Assembly (NCBI RefSeq): GCF_000157995.1
Contig: NZ_GG657553.1
Coordinates: 226,549-290,548, forward strand
Reading direction: 5' to 3'
Length of the DNA: 64,000 nucleotides
Source of the DNA: Holdemania filiformis DSM 12042
GTDB taxonomy: Bacteria > Bacillota_I > Bacilli_A > Erysipelotrichales > Erysipelotrichaceae
The notes under the pieces are model-generated. The model was not told where the DNA came from and ran no database searches. It was given only the letters and a program-made list of their open reading frames with translations. Position 1 is the first letter of the stretch, and every line of letters starts with the position of its first letter. The position numbers were made by a program, and so were the translations under genes. Shown piece after piece: positions 50,558-59,254 of this stretch.

Positions 50558-51751
50558 TTAATGGAAGCGGAAGAACTCCTGCACGCGGCTGGCGTAATGA
50601 CCCAGCACGATCAGATGATGATTCCCGATCGGCTCGCGCAGCAGCGTGTCCAATCCCTGCGGCAGCGAAACCCGGATCTGCGTGCGGCACAAATGTTTTT
50701 CGTTCAGATTTTCGACAATTTCTCCATCCTGGACAAAGTAACGATCCATCAGCGCTGAACACTTGAAGACCGTCGCATCGCCTTCACGCAGATGACCCGC
50801 CAGCGCGACGCCCAGATCGGATTCAAAATGCGTCATCAGGCGGAAAGCGCTCGGCATGGTCAGCGGCAGCGTGCAGTGCGCGAAGATGATCTGTTTCTGC
50901 TGGGAGAGAATCCGCGACGGATTGCACATGAAGACCGGCTGATCCGTCAGCTTGCCGATCAGCGTCATCGCGATCAATGACGGCATATCCCCTTCGCATC
51001 CGCCATAAACACCCTCGGCGTTAAGAATTGCCAATGCAAGACAACCCGTGCTCTTGACCGGACCTAACAGATCGAAGCAGCGCACCGTGACTCCGGCCAG
51101 CTGATATTTCTGACAGATCCGCTTGAGCGCGCCGTAGATTTCCAGCGATTTCTGCATTTCCGCTTCCGGCCATGGCTGTTGGCGCAGCTGCCGGGTATAT
51201 TCGTTTTCTTCCACCTGATGTTTTTCAATCTCCGCAAAGAATTCCTCCATCGAAATCGTAACGAGTTCGATGCCGGTTTTCTCCCGGACGGCCTGGGCGT
51301 CCACATGACTCGAGATCAGCCAGTCTGAAGGTTCGCCGACGCTGCCTAAACGCAGCCCCTGCAGCTCCCGCTTGACTTTGAACACCTGAACCAGATCCGC
51401 TAACCGGGCCGCGGTATCATCCAGATCCCCATGCAGGATTTCCGCCTGCACGCCCTTCTGACGCAGATAGGACAGGATTTCCATCGACGCTGCCAGCGAA
51501 TTATTTTCGCCGGAGGTCAGCAGGAAAACAGGTTCCTTTAAAAACGGCTCCAGCTTGAGAAAGCGGCCTTCCGTTCCGCCTCCGCCCACAAACACAACGG
51601 TCATCGCTTCATCGTTCAAGGCTTCCGCCGGCACGATTTCCAACGTGTGGCCGCAGCGTTTGGATAATTCCTGCAGATAGTTCCGGTTCAGTACATCGCG
51701 GTCTTCCATATCCGCGTTCATACTTTGTAAATAGCCAATTCCAATCTTCAT
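50558..51751 (-). CDS. L-fucose/L-arabinose isomerase-like protein
   Basis: This is a 397-residue protein. The middle shows YGGCEGDMPSLIAMTL, the metal-binding Glu region of the fucose/arabinose isomerase family. The C-terminal half has HCTLPL and EPIGNHHLIVLGHYA. The N-terminus is a Rossmann-like domain with GGGGTEGRF. Members interconvert aldoses and ketoses with Mn2+. No sugar kinase, aldolase or transporter is adjacent, so the substrate is open. AGAAGGG precedes the start. It is a single gene. Confidence 0.75.
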   Translation of the reverse strand: MKIGIGYLQSMNADMEDRDVLNRNYLQELSKRCGHTLEIVPAEALNDEAMTVVFVGGGGTEGRFLKLEPFLKEPVFLLTSGENNSLAASMEILSYLRQKGVQAEILHGDLDDTAARLADLVQVFKVKRELQGLRLGSVGEPSDWLISSHVDAQAVREKTGIELVTISMEEFFAEIEKHQVEENEYTRQLRQQPWPEAEMQKSLEIYGALKRICQKYQLAGVTVRCFDLLGPVKSTGCLALAILNAEGVYGGCEGDMPSLIAMTLIGKLTDQPVFMCNPSRILSQQKQIIFAHCTLPLTMPSAFRLMTHFESDLGVALAGHLREGDATVFKCSALMDRYFVQDGEIVENLNEKHLCRTQIRVSLPQGLDTLLREPIGNHHLIVLGHYASRVQEFFRFH

Positions 51752-51874
51752 GATAACCCTTCTTTCTTTAGCTTCATTGTAACCTTACCCCGGCTAAAAA
51801 ACAATCAATCTGCCGGACTTCATCCTTTGCTTTTCCGCTTTGTCCGGTCTTTTACCGCTTTTCATCAGGAATAG

Positions 51875-51919
51875 AAAAAGATCAGGAAAGCGAACAGTTA
51901 TCCTTCGCCTTCCCGATCT
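51875..51919 (-). terminator. Intrinsic terminator of the ABC exporter operon
   Basis: A stem of about 16 bp with few mismatches (AGATCGGGAAGGCGAA / TTCGCTTTCCTGATCT) is followed by TTTTC on the minus strand. Confidence 0.85.
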
Positions 51920-51942
51920 GTAATAAGCAACCTGCCTGTCGT

Positions 51943-53799
51943 TTATACTTGAGATCCAAGCATTTCCATCGTCTGCGGAGAATGCCGGTAATACTGCGCC
52001 TGCGCTTCCCATAGTTCCTGATACAAGCCCGGCTGTCCGGCCAGCTGATCATGGGTGCCGCGCTGAACGATCTGGCCGTGGTCGAACACGACGATTTCAT
52101 CGCAGAACTTACAGCTGCTCATGCGGTGTGAGATAAAGATTGAAGTCTTATCCTTCACCAGTTCGTTGAAGTTTTCATAGATTTCCGCTTCCGCCAGGGG
52201 ATCCAGCGCCGCTGTCGGTTCGTCAAGAATCACGACCGGCGCGTCTTTATACAGCGCCCGGGCAATTGCGGCTTTCTGAGCTTCCCCGCCGCTAAGCAGG
52301 ATGCCTTCACCGTTTTCTTTGCCCAGCAGCGTCTTCAATCCCTTTTCCATGCCTGCAACCCTTGCACTCAGCCCGACTTCCTCCAGCACCCGCATCGCCT
52401 TCTGTTCATCGACATTCGCCGAAGCTGCCAGATTTTCGCCTAACGGCATTTCCATCAGCTTAAAATCCTGGAAAACGACAGAGAAGATCTGAACGTATTC
52501 TTCAAACGCGTATTTCCGGATATCGATCCCGTTCAGCAGGATTCTTCCCTCTGTCGGTTCCGCCAGCCGGCACATCAGCTTGATAAACGTCGTTTTCCCC
52601 GCGCCGTTGCGCCCGACAATCGCAAAGTGTTTCTTCAGTTCCAGATCAAAGGAGATATCCTTCAGCGCGGTTTCGCTCTGGCCCGGATAGCGGTAAGAAA
52701 CATGATCGAAGGTCAGATGATATTCGCCGTCATCCCGTTTTTCCACCGGCAGCGTCCCTTCATAACTCATATTCGGACGTTGGATAAAGGCTTCATAGCT
52801 GTTGAGGTATTCGTAACGGTAGGCGATGTTATTATAGCTGGCTGCCAGTGTGACCAGCGAGGTCGTGAAGCGCAGGATCGCGTTGGCGTACAACATGACC
52901 TCACCGATACCGATGGTGCCCTGCATCGCGATGATGCCGATGACCAGATAGGTCATCCCGGATGCCAGCTGCGTCAGAAAGGTGATGACACCGTTGATCT
53001 TGCCGTTGTTTGTGCCCCAGGCGAGATAAAGCCGGGAGCTTATCAGCGTCTTATCAAAGAGTTCCATCAGGAAATCCTCCATTTGATATAACCGGATATC
53101 CTTGCCATTTTGAATACTCATTCCCAGATTTCCGATATATCCGCACATCGCATTGTTATGGACGTTATCCCGTTTCATTTTCTGAAGCAGTCTTGCCGCT
53201 TTCGCGCTCAGCCGCGATCCGATCACAATAACCACCGCATACACAGCGAAAAGGAAGATTAAACTGCCTACCGGCAGCCAATAATCTTGAGCCTGCGTAA
53301 AAATCTGAACTAACAAAACAGCGACAAAGACCAAAGAATAAAGCATGGAGAAGAACATCGTCAGAAATTGAAGCAGATCCCGAAGCTGTTCCCCTGTTCC
53401 GCCTCCGCCGTTACTGCCTTGATCTGCCTTGCGGATTTCGTCGATCGTTTCCGCTTTTTCTAACTCTTCATATTCAATCTGATAGGCTTTTTCAAGAACA
53501 CGCTGACGAATTTTGTATTCTGACAGATCGCGCAGCTTAAGAAAACGTTGATTCAAAGCCTTACTGCTCAACCCCAGAATAACGCTGAAACTGATCATCC
53601 AATAAACGTTCTGCATCGCCTGCGGAAACTGACCGGCGATGAGGCAATTTAAGATCTGAGCGGAGAAGTAAATCGGCAGAAAGGGCACGGCCGCCGTAAT
53701 CGCAGCGGTCAGGATCAGATAGGCGATCACATGGGATTCGCTTTTCTGCATCATCCGGATGAATTTACAGGTTTCCTGCCAGGCTGTTTTCAAATTCAT
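51943..53799 (-). CDS. ABC exporter half-transporter (second subunit)
   Basis: This is a 618-residue membrane-ATPase fusion. A six-helix exporter domain covers roughly residues 1-320. The nucleotide domain follows, with GRNGAGKTTFIKL, LLSGGEAQKAAIARAL and VVILDEPTAALD. Both Walker motifs and the catalytic Glu look intact. It probably forms a heterodimer with the product of the upstream gene. The substrate is unknown; peptides, lipids or drugs are typical. The ATG at 53799 has AAGGAGGGG upstream and lies inside the end of the upstream gene, overlapping it by 35 bases. Confidence 0.93.
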   Translation of the reverse strand: MNLKTAWQETCKFIRMMQKSESHVIAYLILTAAITAAVPFLPIYFSAQILNCLIAGQFPQAMQNVYWMISFSVILGLSSKALNQRFLKLRDLSEYKIRQRVLEKAYQIEYEELEKAETIDEIRKADQGSNGGGGTGEQLRDLLQFLTMFFSMLYSLVFVAVLLVQIFTQAQDYWLPVGSLIFLFAVYAVVIVIGSRLSAKAARLLQKMKRDNVHNNAMCGYIGNLGMSIQNGKDIRLYQMEDFLMELFDKTLISSRLYLAWGTNNGKINGVITFLTQLASGMTYLVIGIIAMQGTIGIGEVMLYANAILRFTTSLVTLAASYNNIAYRYEYLNSYEAFIQRPNMSYEGTLPVEKRDDGEYHLTFDHVSYRYPGQSETALKDISFDLELKKHFAIVGRNGAGKTTFIKLMCRLAEPTEGRILLNGIDIRKYAFEEYVQIFSVVFQDFKLMEMPLGENLAASANVDEQKAMRVLEEVGLSARVAGMEKGLKTLLGKENGEGILLSGGEAQKAAIARALYKDAPVVILDEPTAALDPLAEAEIYENFNELVKDKTSIFISHRMSSCKFCDEIVVFDHGQIVQRGTHDQLAGQPGLYQELWEAQAQYYRHSPQTMEMLGSQV

Positions 53800-55585
53800 A
53801 GACTTCCCCTCCTTCCTGATAATATTGACTTTGAACTTCAAACATCTTGGCATATTTGCCTTTCCGCTTCATCAATTCCTCATGGGTGCCGTCTTCCACA
53901 ATCACCCCGTTCTCAAGAAACAGAATCCGATCGCAGAACTGGGTGGAGGACAGACGATGGGAAATAAACAATGCGGTGTGATCTCCGACCAAATCGTTAA
54001 CCATTTTATACATCTCGCTTTCAGCGATCGCATCCAGCGCCGCGGTCGGTTCGTCCAGGATCAGCATCTTTGCTTCCTTATATAAAGCACGTGCCAGAAT
54101 CAACCGCTGAACCTCGCCTCCGGAAAGCTGAATTCCGTCGGTGTTCAGATCTTTTCCAAGATAGGTTTTCTCCTGCAGCGGCAGACGGCTGACCTTCTCC
54201 CAGAGATTCGCCCGCTTCAATACCTCGATCACCTTTCCGCAATCCGTGGCTTCCAGATTTTTGCCGGAGATGTTTTCGGCGATCGTCACCGACATGATCA
54301 TCGCATCCTGGAATACCACCGCCAGTTGTTTTTGAAACGCTTCCCGATTGTCCTCCGTTAACTCCCGGCCGTTCAGTAAAATCCGGCCGCTGTCCGGCCG
54401 ATACAGGCCGCATAACAGCTTGACCAGCGTTGTTTTGCCAGCCCCGTTAATCCCCACCAGCACCACTTTCTGCCCTGCCGGAATCGTCAGATTAAAATTA
54501 TCCAAGACCTTGCGTTGTTTATCATATTGAAACGAAACATGTTCAAAGGTAATGGTCATGGATTCAGCCGCAGCCTGTGATCCCGCAGGTTTTGCATGAA
54601 CCACTTCCGATTCTGTATAATCGCGGTAATAACCAATCCGCATCAGATCGTTGCTCAGCAGCGATATCATTTCGCTGATTGTGGAAAACCATGTGGAAAA
54701 ACCGCTGATCACGCCTAACAAAAAGACAAATTGCGCAATGCTCATGCCCTGCATCAGACTCAGAATCAGCCAGCTGTAAGCCGCCAGATCCCGGACCGCC
54801 TGAATAAATATACCTGCCATGTCATAAACGAAGTAAGCGCTCCGAACTTTTCCTTCAATCTTTTCCAGCCGGCGGATCAGACTTCGGTAGAATTCAGCCA
54901 TCCAGGTTCGCATTCCGTATAAGCGGATATCCTTGCCTGTTGCCACGTTGTAGGTTTCCTTATGCAGATACCAGATTGACCGCACGATCTGACCGGATTC
55001 TTCCATGGTCGCCGCTTCTTTTTTCCAGGCATAACGATAAATGAAATATTGAATTACCGACAACCCCAATAACAGGCCGATCAGCTGAATGTTTGTCGTT
55101 CCAATCACCAGGGAGTACAACGTTAAGCCCAAAAGGTTCACAGCCAGCTTGATATTGTGGTGGCAAAAGCCTTCCAATCCATGATCGTTGGTCGATAAAC
55201 ATTCCTCCGTTTTCGCAATCTGGATCTGTGTCTTATAATCTTCCACATTCTGATAGTCCCGCGTAATCGTGCTGCGGAACATTTCACTCCAGAACTTTTT
55301 TAAACGAAAGAGGATAAACTGTGTCGACGAGCGACTCTCTAAAAAGGTCTGAATTCCGTTGATCGCGCCGTAGACCAGAAACGCGCTAAAACAGACGAGG
55401 ATCAAGGTCTGCACGCCGGCCTGTCGTTCCAGACAGGCGATGATCAGCGATGGCATGAACACTCCGACCAACGGCGTTATCGCGGAAAACAGCACCTCGG
55501 CAATTCCGTAATAAACTAATTTCCGGTCAAAGTCCCACATTTTGGAATAGACCAGATGATAGGTGCTGCGCACACTGTATTTCAT
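53765..55585 (-). CDS. ABC exporter half-transporter (first subunit)
   Basis: This is a 606-residue protein with an N-terminal six-helix exporter domain and a C-terminal ATPase (GINGAGKTTLVKL, QLSGGEVQRLILARAL, MLILDEPTAALD). It is similar in layout to the following gene, and the two are translationally coupled, so a heterodimeric exporter is likely. The ATG at 55585 has AGGAAGGGG upstream; the frame extends to 55615 without a better site. The AgrC/AgrA-like pair lies further upstream in the same direction. Confidence 0.93.
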   Translation of the reverse strand: MKYSVRSTYHLVYSKMWDFDRKLVYYGIAEVLFSAITPLVGVFMPSLIIACLERQAGVQTLILVCFSAFLVYGAINGIQTFLESRSSTQFILFRLKKFWSEMFRSTITRDYQNVEDYKTQIQIAKTEECLSTNDHGLEGFCHHNIKLAVNLLGLTLYSLVIGTTNIQLIGLLLGLSVIQYFIYRYAWKKEAATMEESGQIVRSIWYLHKETYNVATGKDIRLYGMRTWMAEFYRSLIRRLEKIEGKVRSAYFVYDMAGIFIQAVRDLAAYSWLILSLMQGMSIAQFVFLLGVISGFSTWFSTISEMISLLSNDLMRIGYYRDYTESEVVHAKPAGSQAAAESMTITFEHVSFQYDKQRKVLDNFNLTIPAGQKVVLVGINGAGKTTLVKLLCGLYRPDSGRILLNGRELTEDNREAFQKQLAVVFQDAMIMSVTIAENISGKNLEATDCGKVIEVLKRANLWEKVSRLPLQEKTYLGKDLNTDGIQLSGGEVQRLILARALYKEAKMLILDEPTAALDAIAESEMYKMVNDLVGDHTALFISHRLSSTQFCDRILFLENGVIVEDGTHEELMKRKGKYAKMFEVQSQYYQEGGEVYEFENSLAGNL

Positions 55586-56267
55586 AATGATGCCCCTTCC
55601 TGTCGTTATCTTCATTTTGATTATATAGTAGAATGATGCTGGTTAAGAAAAAAGGGCACGAAACGCAAAATTTCATGCACGAATGGTTTTTTGTTTTCGA
55701 TTCAGCTTCAATTAGTCCTGAATGCAATGACTATTTACCTTATATAGAGCTGTTCTCCAATCCCTGGCAAAGCCATAATTTTCTATCAAATTAATTTGAG
55801 AATTCTTTTCAATTGTTTTTAATGTGCCAATGGCCCGTTCCCCTAATTTTTTTTCGGATTGACATAAAGCAAAGCACATACGAGCGCATAAGTTGAATGA
55901 AGTGAATACTTCTCCAACGTAATCCTGTTGGAATCTATCTTTTTGGTGCAATCACGTGTTGAATTCTATAAAATCTCTGATAATAACAACATTGGTTTCT
56001 TAAATAAGATATACAATGATAAAAGCTTTCTATTTTATTAAAAGTTATATCCGTAAAGCCTTGTCTGCAAACCGCCTTTTTATCAGATGTTAATTTAATG
56101 TCAAAGCTTTTTTAACGTTTTCATTTCCATGCTTCCTATAAAAAAGAGTACCCTGGGCCACATTACTTAAAGTAGGAGGTGCGGGTACTACGGTCATTCA
56201 CATTATATGCACATTTTAAATAAATATAAATTAAATCTCGTTAGTTTCTATCGAAATTACTTTCGGT
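55586..56267. other. AT-rich gap between the ABC exporter and the AgrC-like kinase
   Basis: These ~680 bases are much richer in A+T than the neighbours. They contain the kinase terminator (56140-56189) and presumably the exporter promoter. A 79-codon minus frame at 55712-55951 has no ATG or ribosome site and is not supported. I looked for an AgrD-like peptide gene and found none. Confidence 0.5.
56140..56189 (-). terminator. Structured terminator of the AgrC/AgrA-like operon
   Basis: The outer stem AGTACCC / GGGTACT encloses an inner TACTT / AAGTA stem and is followed by CTTTTTT on the minus strand. It lies about 80 bases after the kinase stop. Confidence 0.7.
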
Positions 56268-57254
56268 TTATAAAGGAAGCATAATTTCCGTGACGAAGAT
56301 CCCCGGCTCATTCTTACGGTTGATATATCCACCGTACTTCTCCACTTCCCGATTGATGCGCAGTAAACCATGTCCATGGTTGCCGCGCTTGTGCGTAATA
56401 TATTCGTCATCCATCTTCCGCACCACCTCCGCGGTCGCATTGGCAACGGAGATGTAAAGCTGCTGCTTAAAGACACCGATATATAAGCGGATGAACCGAT
56501 CCGACGTCAACGCTTCGCACGCTTCCATCGCATTGTCGATCAAATTTCCCAGAATCACGCACAGATCCAGATCAGCGACGGTAAGCTGACTCGGCACGGT
56601 CGCTTTGTAGTCCAGTGCGATCTCTTTCTTGATCGCCATCGACAGTTTTGAATTCAGGATCGCGTCAACGTTCAGGTTGCCGCTGTCGACCAGCTCATAG
56701 ACGTCTTCCAGATCCTGTTCCAGTGCGTTCAGATAGTTTTTCGCTTCCTCGGTTTGATTCATCCGCAGCTGAGCTTTCAGATTCTGTAAATGATTGTGAT
56801 AATCATGCCGCCAGCCGCGCATAATCTGATAGATATTGTTGACTTCCTCCATCTGCCGGACCAGAATTTTATTCTGATATTCCATCATCCGGTCTTCATA
56901 ACTGCGCCGCAGAAACCGCTGATTTGCGCAGCCGACGCCGTAAAGCAAAAGGCTGATCATCAGAAAAAGCAGAAGTTGATCCTGCAATACACCGCACCCG
57001 ACGAGGAAAAGCATACTCACGCCGATCACCGCCAGGATCGCCGGCCTGCTTTGACTTCGCTGCTGCTCCAAGACAAGACAAAGCAGATAAGCAACGCAAA
57101 AAAATGGCAGAAAGGAACGGGTTCCCCTATAACTGAGTGCCGCGCCGGCCAACACCGCCAGATCCAGCGCCAGACTTTTCCGCTGAAACCGCAACCAAAG
57201 CAGAATCATCAGCCCAATTCCCGGCAGGCACTCTACAAGATAAACAGCGATCAT
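56268..57254 (-). CDS. AgrC-like sensor histidine kinase (GHKL type)
   Basis: This is a 328-residue protein with about five or six membrane helices in the first ~115 residues. A coiled linker follows, then the H-box WRHDYHNHLQNLK and a GHKL ATPase domain (GNLIDNAMEAC, NHGHGLLRI). This architecture is used by AgrC, BlpH and VirS to sense peptides at the membrane. Start overlaps the regulator stop by 4 bases. No AgrB or AgrD gene is adjacent. Confidence 0.9.
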   Translation of the reverse strand: MIAVYLVECLPGIGLMILLWLRFQRKSLALDLAVLAGAALSYRGTRSFLPFFCVAYLLCLVLEQQRSQSRPAILAVIGVSMLFLVGCGVLQDQLLLFLMISLLLYGVGCANQRFLRRSYEDRMMEYQNKILVRQMEEVNNIYQIMRGWRHDYHNHLQNLKAQLRMNQTEEAKNYLNALEQDLEDVYELVDSGNLNVDAILNSKLSMAIKKEIALDYKATVPSQLTVADLDLCVILGNLIDNAMEACEALTSDRFIRLYIGVFKQQLYISVANATAEVVRKMDDEYITHKRGNHGHGLLRINREVEKYGGYINRKNEPGIFVTEIMLPL

Positions 57255-57922
57255 AAGCGTATTCCTTTGTTATAGCGGATGAACGCTTCGTTGACGATCT
57301 TTAACTGCGACCGGGCGATCGGCAGCGTAAACGAACCCACTGATAAATCCTCACGGCGGATCTGATCCACCTTGGCGATATTGACCAGATAGGAACGGTG
57401 AATCATCACAAACGTTTCGTCCAGCATCGCTTTCAATTCGCGAATGCCGATTTTTTCTTTTTGCCGATGATCTTCAAAAACAAGATGACAATAGTGAGCT
57501 TCCGCTTCCACATAAACCAAGGCATTCAGGTTAATCCGGCTTCCGTTTAACAAAATCGAGTGCTGCGCTGCGGATTGAATTTCATCGAGGATTGCAAACA
57601 ATGCCTCCTCCTGAACCGGTTTGATCAGATACCGCAGAGCTTTGACCTCGTAACCTTCAAACACATACTCCTTCATCGCCGTTAAAAACAAGATCGGAAC
57701 CTGCGCATCAGTCTGACGGATTCTGCGCGCCAGCTCCATCCCATTTTGTTTTTTCATCTGGATATCGAGGATAATCAAATCAAACGGATACCGGCCATCG
57801 CATTCAAAAAGCATCTGTTCGGCGCTTTCATACCAGATCAGATCTGTTTTGCCCCAACGGCCAAGCGATTCCTCCAGAATCTCTTTCTGAATTTTTTCAT
57901 CTTCACAATAAGCGATTTTCAT
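57251..57922 (-). CDS. LytTR-family response regulator (AgrA-like)
   Basis: This is a 223-residue protein with a receiver domain (DE pair in YCEDE, phospho-acceptor D in LIILDIQM near residue 54, K in LIKPV) and a C-terminal LytTR DNA-binding domain (YVEAEAHYCHLVF, MIHRSYLVNIAKVD). It forms a pair with the GHKL kinase after it. A possible promoter (TTGCCA, 17 bases, TTAAAA) lies very close to the start, and no strong ribosome site is visible. Confidence 0.92.
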   Translation of the reverse strand: MKIAYCEDEKIQKEILEESLGRWGKTDLIWYESAEQMLFECDGRYPFDLIILDIQMKKQNGMELARRIRQTDAQVPILFLTAMKEYVFEGYEVKALRYLIKPVQEEALFAILDEIQSAAQHSILLNGSRINLNALVYVEAEAHYCHLVFEDHRQKEKIGIRELKAMLDETFVMIHRSYLVNIAKVDQIRREDLSVGSFTLPIARSQLKIVNEAFIRYNKGIRL

Positions 57923-57975
57923 AGTTTCATTTTAACCTGCTTCGTTCAAGACTGGCAAGTGTTTATTCCTTCCAA

Positions 57976-58488
57976 TCAGCCAGGAAAGGGTGGATAACAA
58001 ACCATGATGTCCTCGCCGTGAATATCCTTTTCTCCAGTGAACTGAAAGCCAAAGCTTCGATAGAGATGAATTGCCGCACTGTTCTCCGGATAGACACTCA
58101 GATAAATTTCGCGATCCGGAAATTCGAGGGAAAGTGTCTTTGCGATCAAACTCAGCGCCGCCTTGCCATAGCCCTGTCCCTGCGCCGCGCCGTCAATCAA
58201 AAAGCGGTCCAGCCACAAACGTCCCGGCTGCGGCTGAAATGTAACTGGCATGGATCCGGCCTTCGGTGAAAAAGCAACAGGATATTCCTTTTCAAAGAAA
58301 CCGAGCATAGCGAACCCCACTGCCTGTTTGCCATCGAAAATTCCAAAGGGACGCCATCGCGCCTCCTCCTCTGCTTCGCGCAAACATTGAGGGACAGTTT
58401 CAATATAGCTTTCCTGTCCCGCCGCGACATGCAAGCGGCTTATTTCTTCACGGTTATCCGCGGTAACGGGCACCATTGTTAAATTCAT
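57976..58488 (-). CDS. GNAT family N-acetyltransferase
   Basis: This is a 170-residue acetyltransferase. The acetyl-CoA pyrophosphate loop reads GQGYGKAAL and is followed by NSAAIHLYRSFGF, the C-terminal GNAT motif. The middle RFLIDGAAQGQGYG pattern resembles SpeG- or DiaA-like spermine/spermidine acetyltransferases, but the substrate cannot be fixed. The ATG at 58488 has GGAG 8 bases upstream; a GTG at 58497 is the alternative. It lies 53 bases before the AgrA-like gene, in the same direction. Confidence 0.88.
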   Translation of the reverse strand: MNLTMVPVTADNREEISRLHVAAGQESYIETVPQCLREAEEEARWRPFGIFDGKQAVGFAMLGFFEKEYPVAFSPKAGSMPVTFQPQPGRLWLDRFLIDGAAQGQGYGKAALSLIAKTLSLEFPDREIYLSVYPENSAAIHLYRSFGFQFTGEKDIHGEDIMVCYPPFPG

Positions 58489-58814
58489 AAGTTTCACTCC
58501 TTTTAACAGACTCTCTTTTTATGAATTGCGATTGATAAATGAAATTAAATTCTACCGTTTTTTTAACTGACCTACTATCTTCGGCCTGCTTGACTCATCG
58601 ACAGATTCATTCTGAAATTAATCCTAGTTTTTTTTCATTATCCCGTCAAGCTACATTGGCTGAACGTTGTCTAAGTCAGATTTCAAACTTTCTTCCTGCT
58701 TTTAGACCTGCAGATCAAGCCGCTCATTTTATAAACACGCTGTCGATAAGAAGGAGTCCAAAGGAGCTGCCGGGAACAGCGCCTTCCTCTTCAAATTACC
58801 CGCATCGCTGCTGC

Positions 58815-59062
58815 AAAACATAGTTCTTGCTCAATGGTCCGTTGAATTAATAGTCGTTTTCTAAAAGGATGTCGCTGTTGTCAATGCCGGCCATGAGCTT
58901 GAGAAGTCCGGAGTCAAAAACAAAAAACTTAAACTGATTCAGCTTGTCAAAGGCGGAAAACAGTGTAACACATTTTTCTGCTGTTTTATGACTTAAAATC
59001 ACACATTTTTCTGAAATCAACAAAACGAATTGCTTCGGGGAAACAAGGATTCAAACGATTAT
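58815..59062 (-). pseudogene. Remnant of an AAA+ ATPase of the DUF4143 type
   Basis: Read on the minus strand, the frame gives FDKLNQFKFFVFDSGLLKLM, then AGIDNSDILLENDY, a TAA stop, then in the same frame FNGPLSKNYVLQQ. This matches the conserved fKLYl-DsGLL, then fkGalaENyVlqeL stretch in the C-terminal half of DUF4143 proteins. The N-terminal ATPase half is absent and stops lie on both sides, so it is a dead fragment. About 40 codons of the same frame upstream contain a near-duplicated GAAAAATGTGT segment and are not recognisable. Such ATPases are often pseudogenes in gut Firmicutes. Confidence 0.65.
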
Positions 59063-59141
59063 GACTGAATCGAAGCAGAGGATTCGTTGTCTGAGATCAG
59101 CGGTCATCTTGTCTTTTTATGTTTTTGCTTTGTGCAAAAAT

Positions 59142-59185
59142 AAAAAACAGGCAAGGCAAAGCTTGATACCGCTCTGTCCTGCCTG
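59142..59185 (-). terminator. Intrinsic terminator of the FMN/FAD lipoprotein gene
   Basis: An imperfect stem CAGGCAGG-A / T-CCTTGCCTG is followed by TTTTTTATTTTT on the minus strand, 70 bases after the stop. Confidence 0.75.
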
Positions 59186-59254
59186 CTTGTTTGTAAGAAG
59201 TTCCAGTCTTGCCTCAAAGGGGTGAAAGCTTGAAACCTTATCTTAAGCTTAGAT

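Larger units (their letters stand above)
58489..59254. other. Gap between the FMN/FAD lipoprotein and GNAT genes
   Basis: These ~770 bases contain a decayed ATPase gene fragment (58815-59062) and the terminator of the flavoprotein gene (59142-59185). The rest shows no supported gene. A 94-codon plus frame at 58539-58823 lacks a ribosome site. Confidence 0.6.

Noticed and set aside
55712-55951. 79-codon minus-strand frame in the AT-rich gap before the ABC exporter
   Set aside because: It begins at a TTG straight after a stop, has no ribosome site, and resembles no family. It is probably chance or decayed DNA.
55586-56267. agrD-like autoinducer peptide gene
   Set aside because: I looked for a short frame with a ribosome site next to the AgrC/AgrA-like pair on both strands and found none that I can support.
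58539-58823. 94-codon plus-strand frame in the gap near the GNAT gene
   Set aside because: No ribosome site, composition unlike the real genes, and it runs opposite to the recognisable ATPase remnant.
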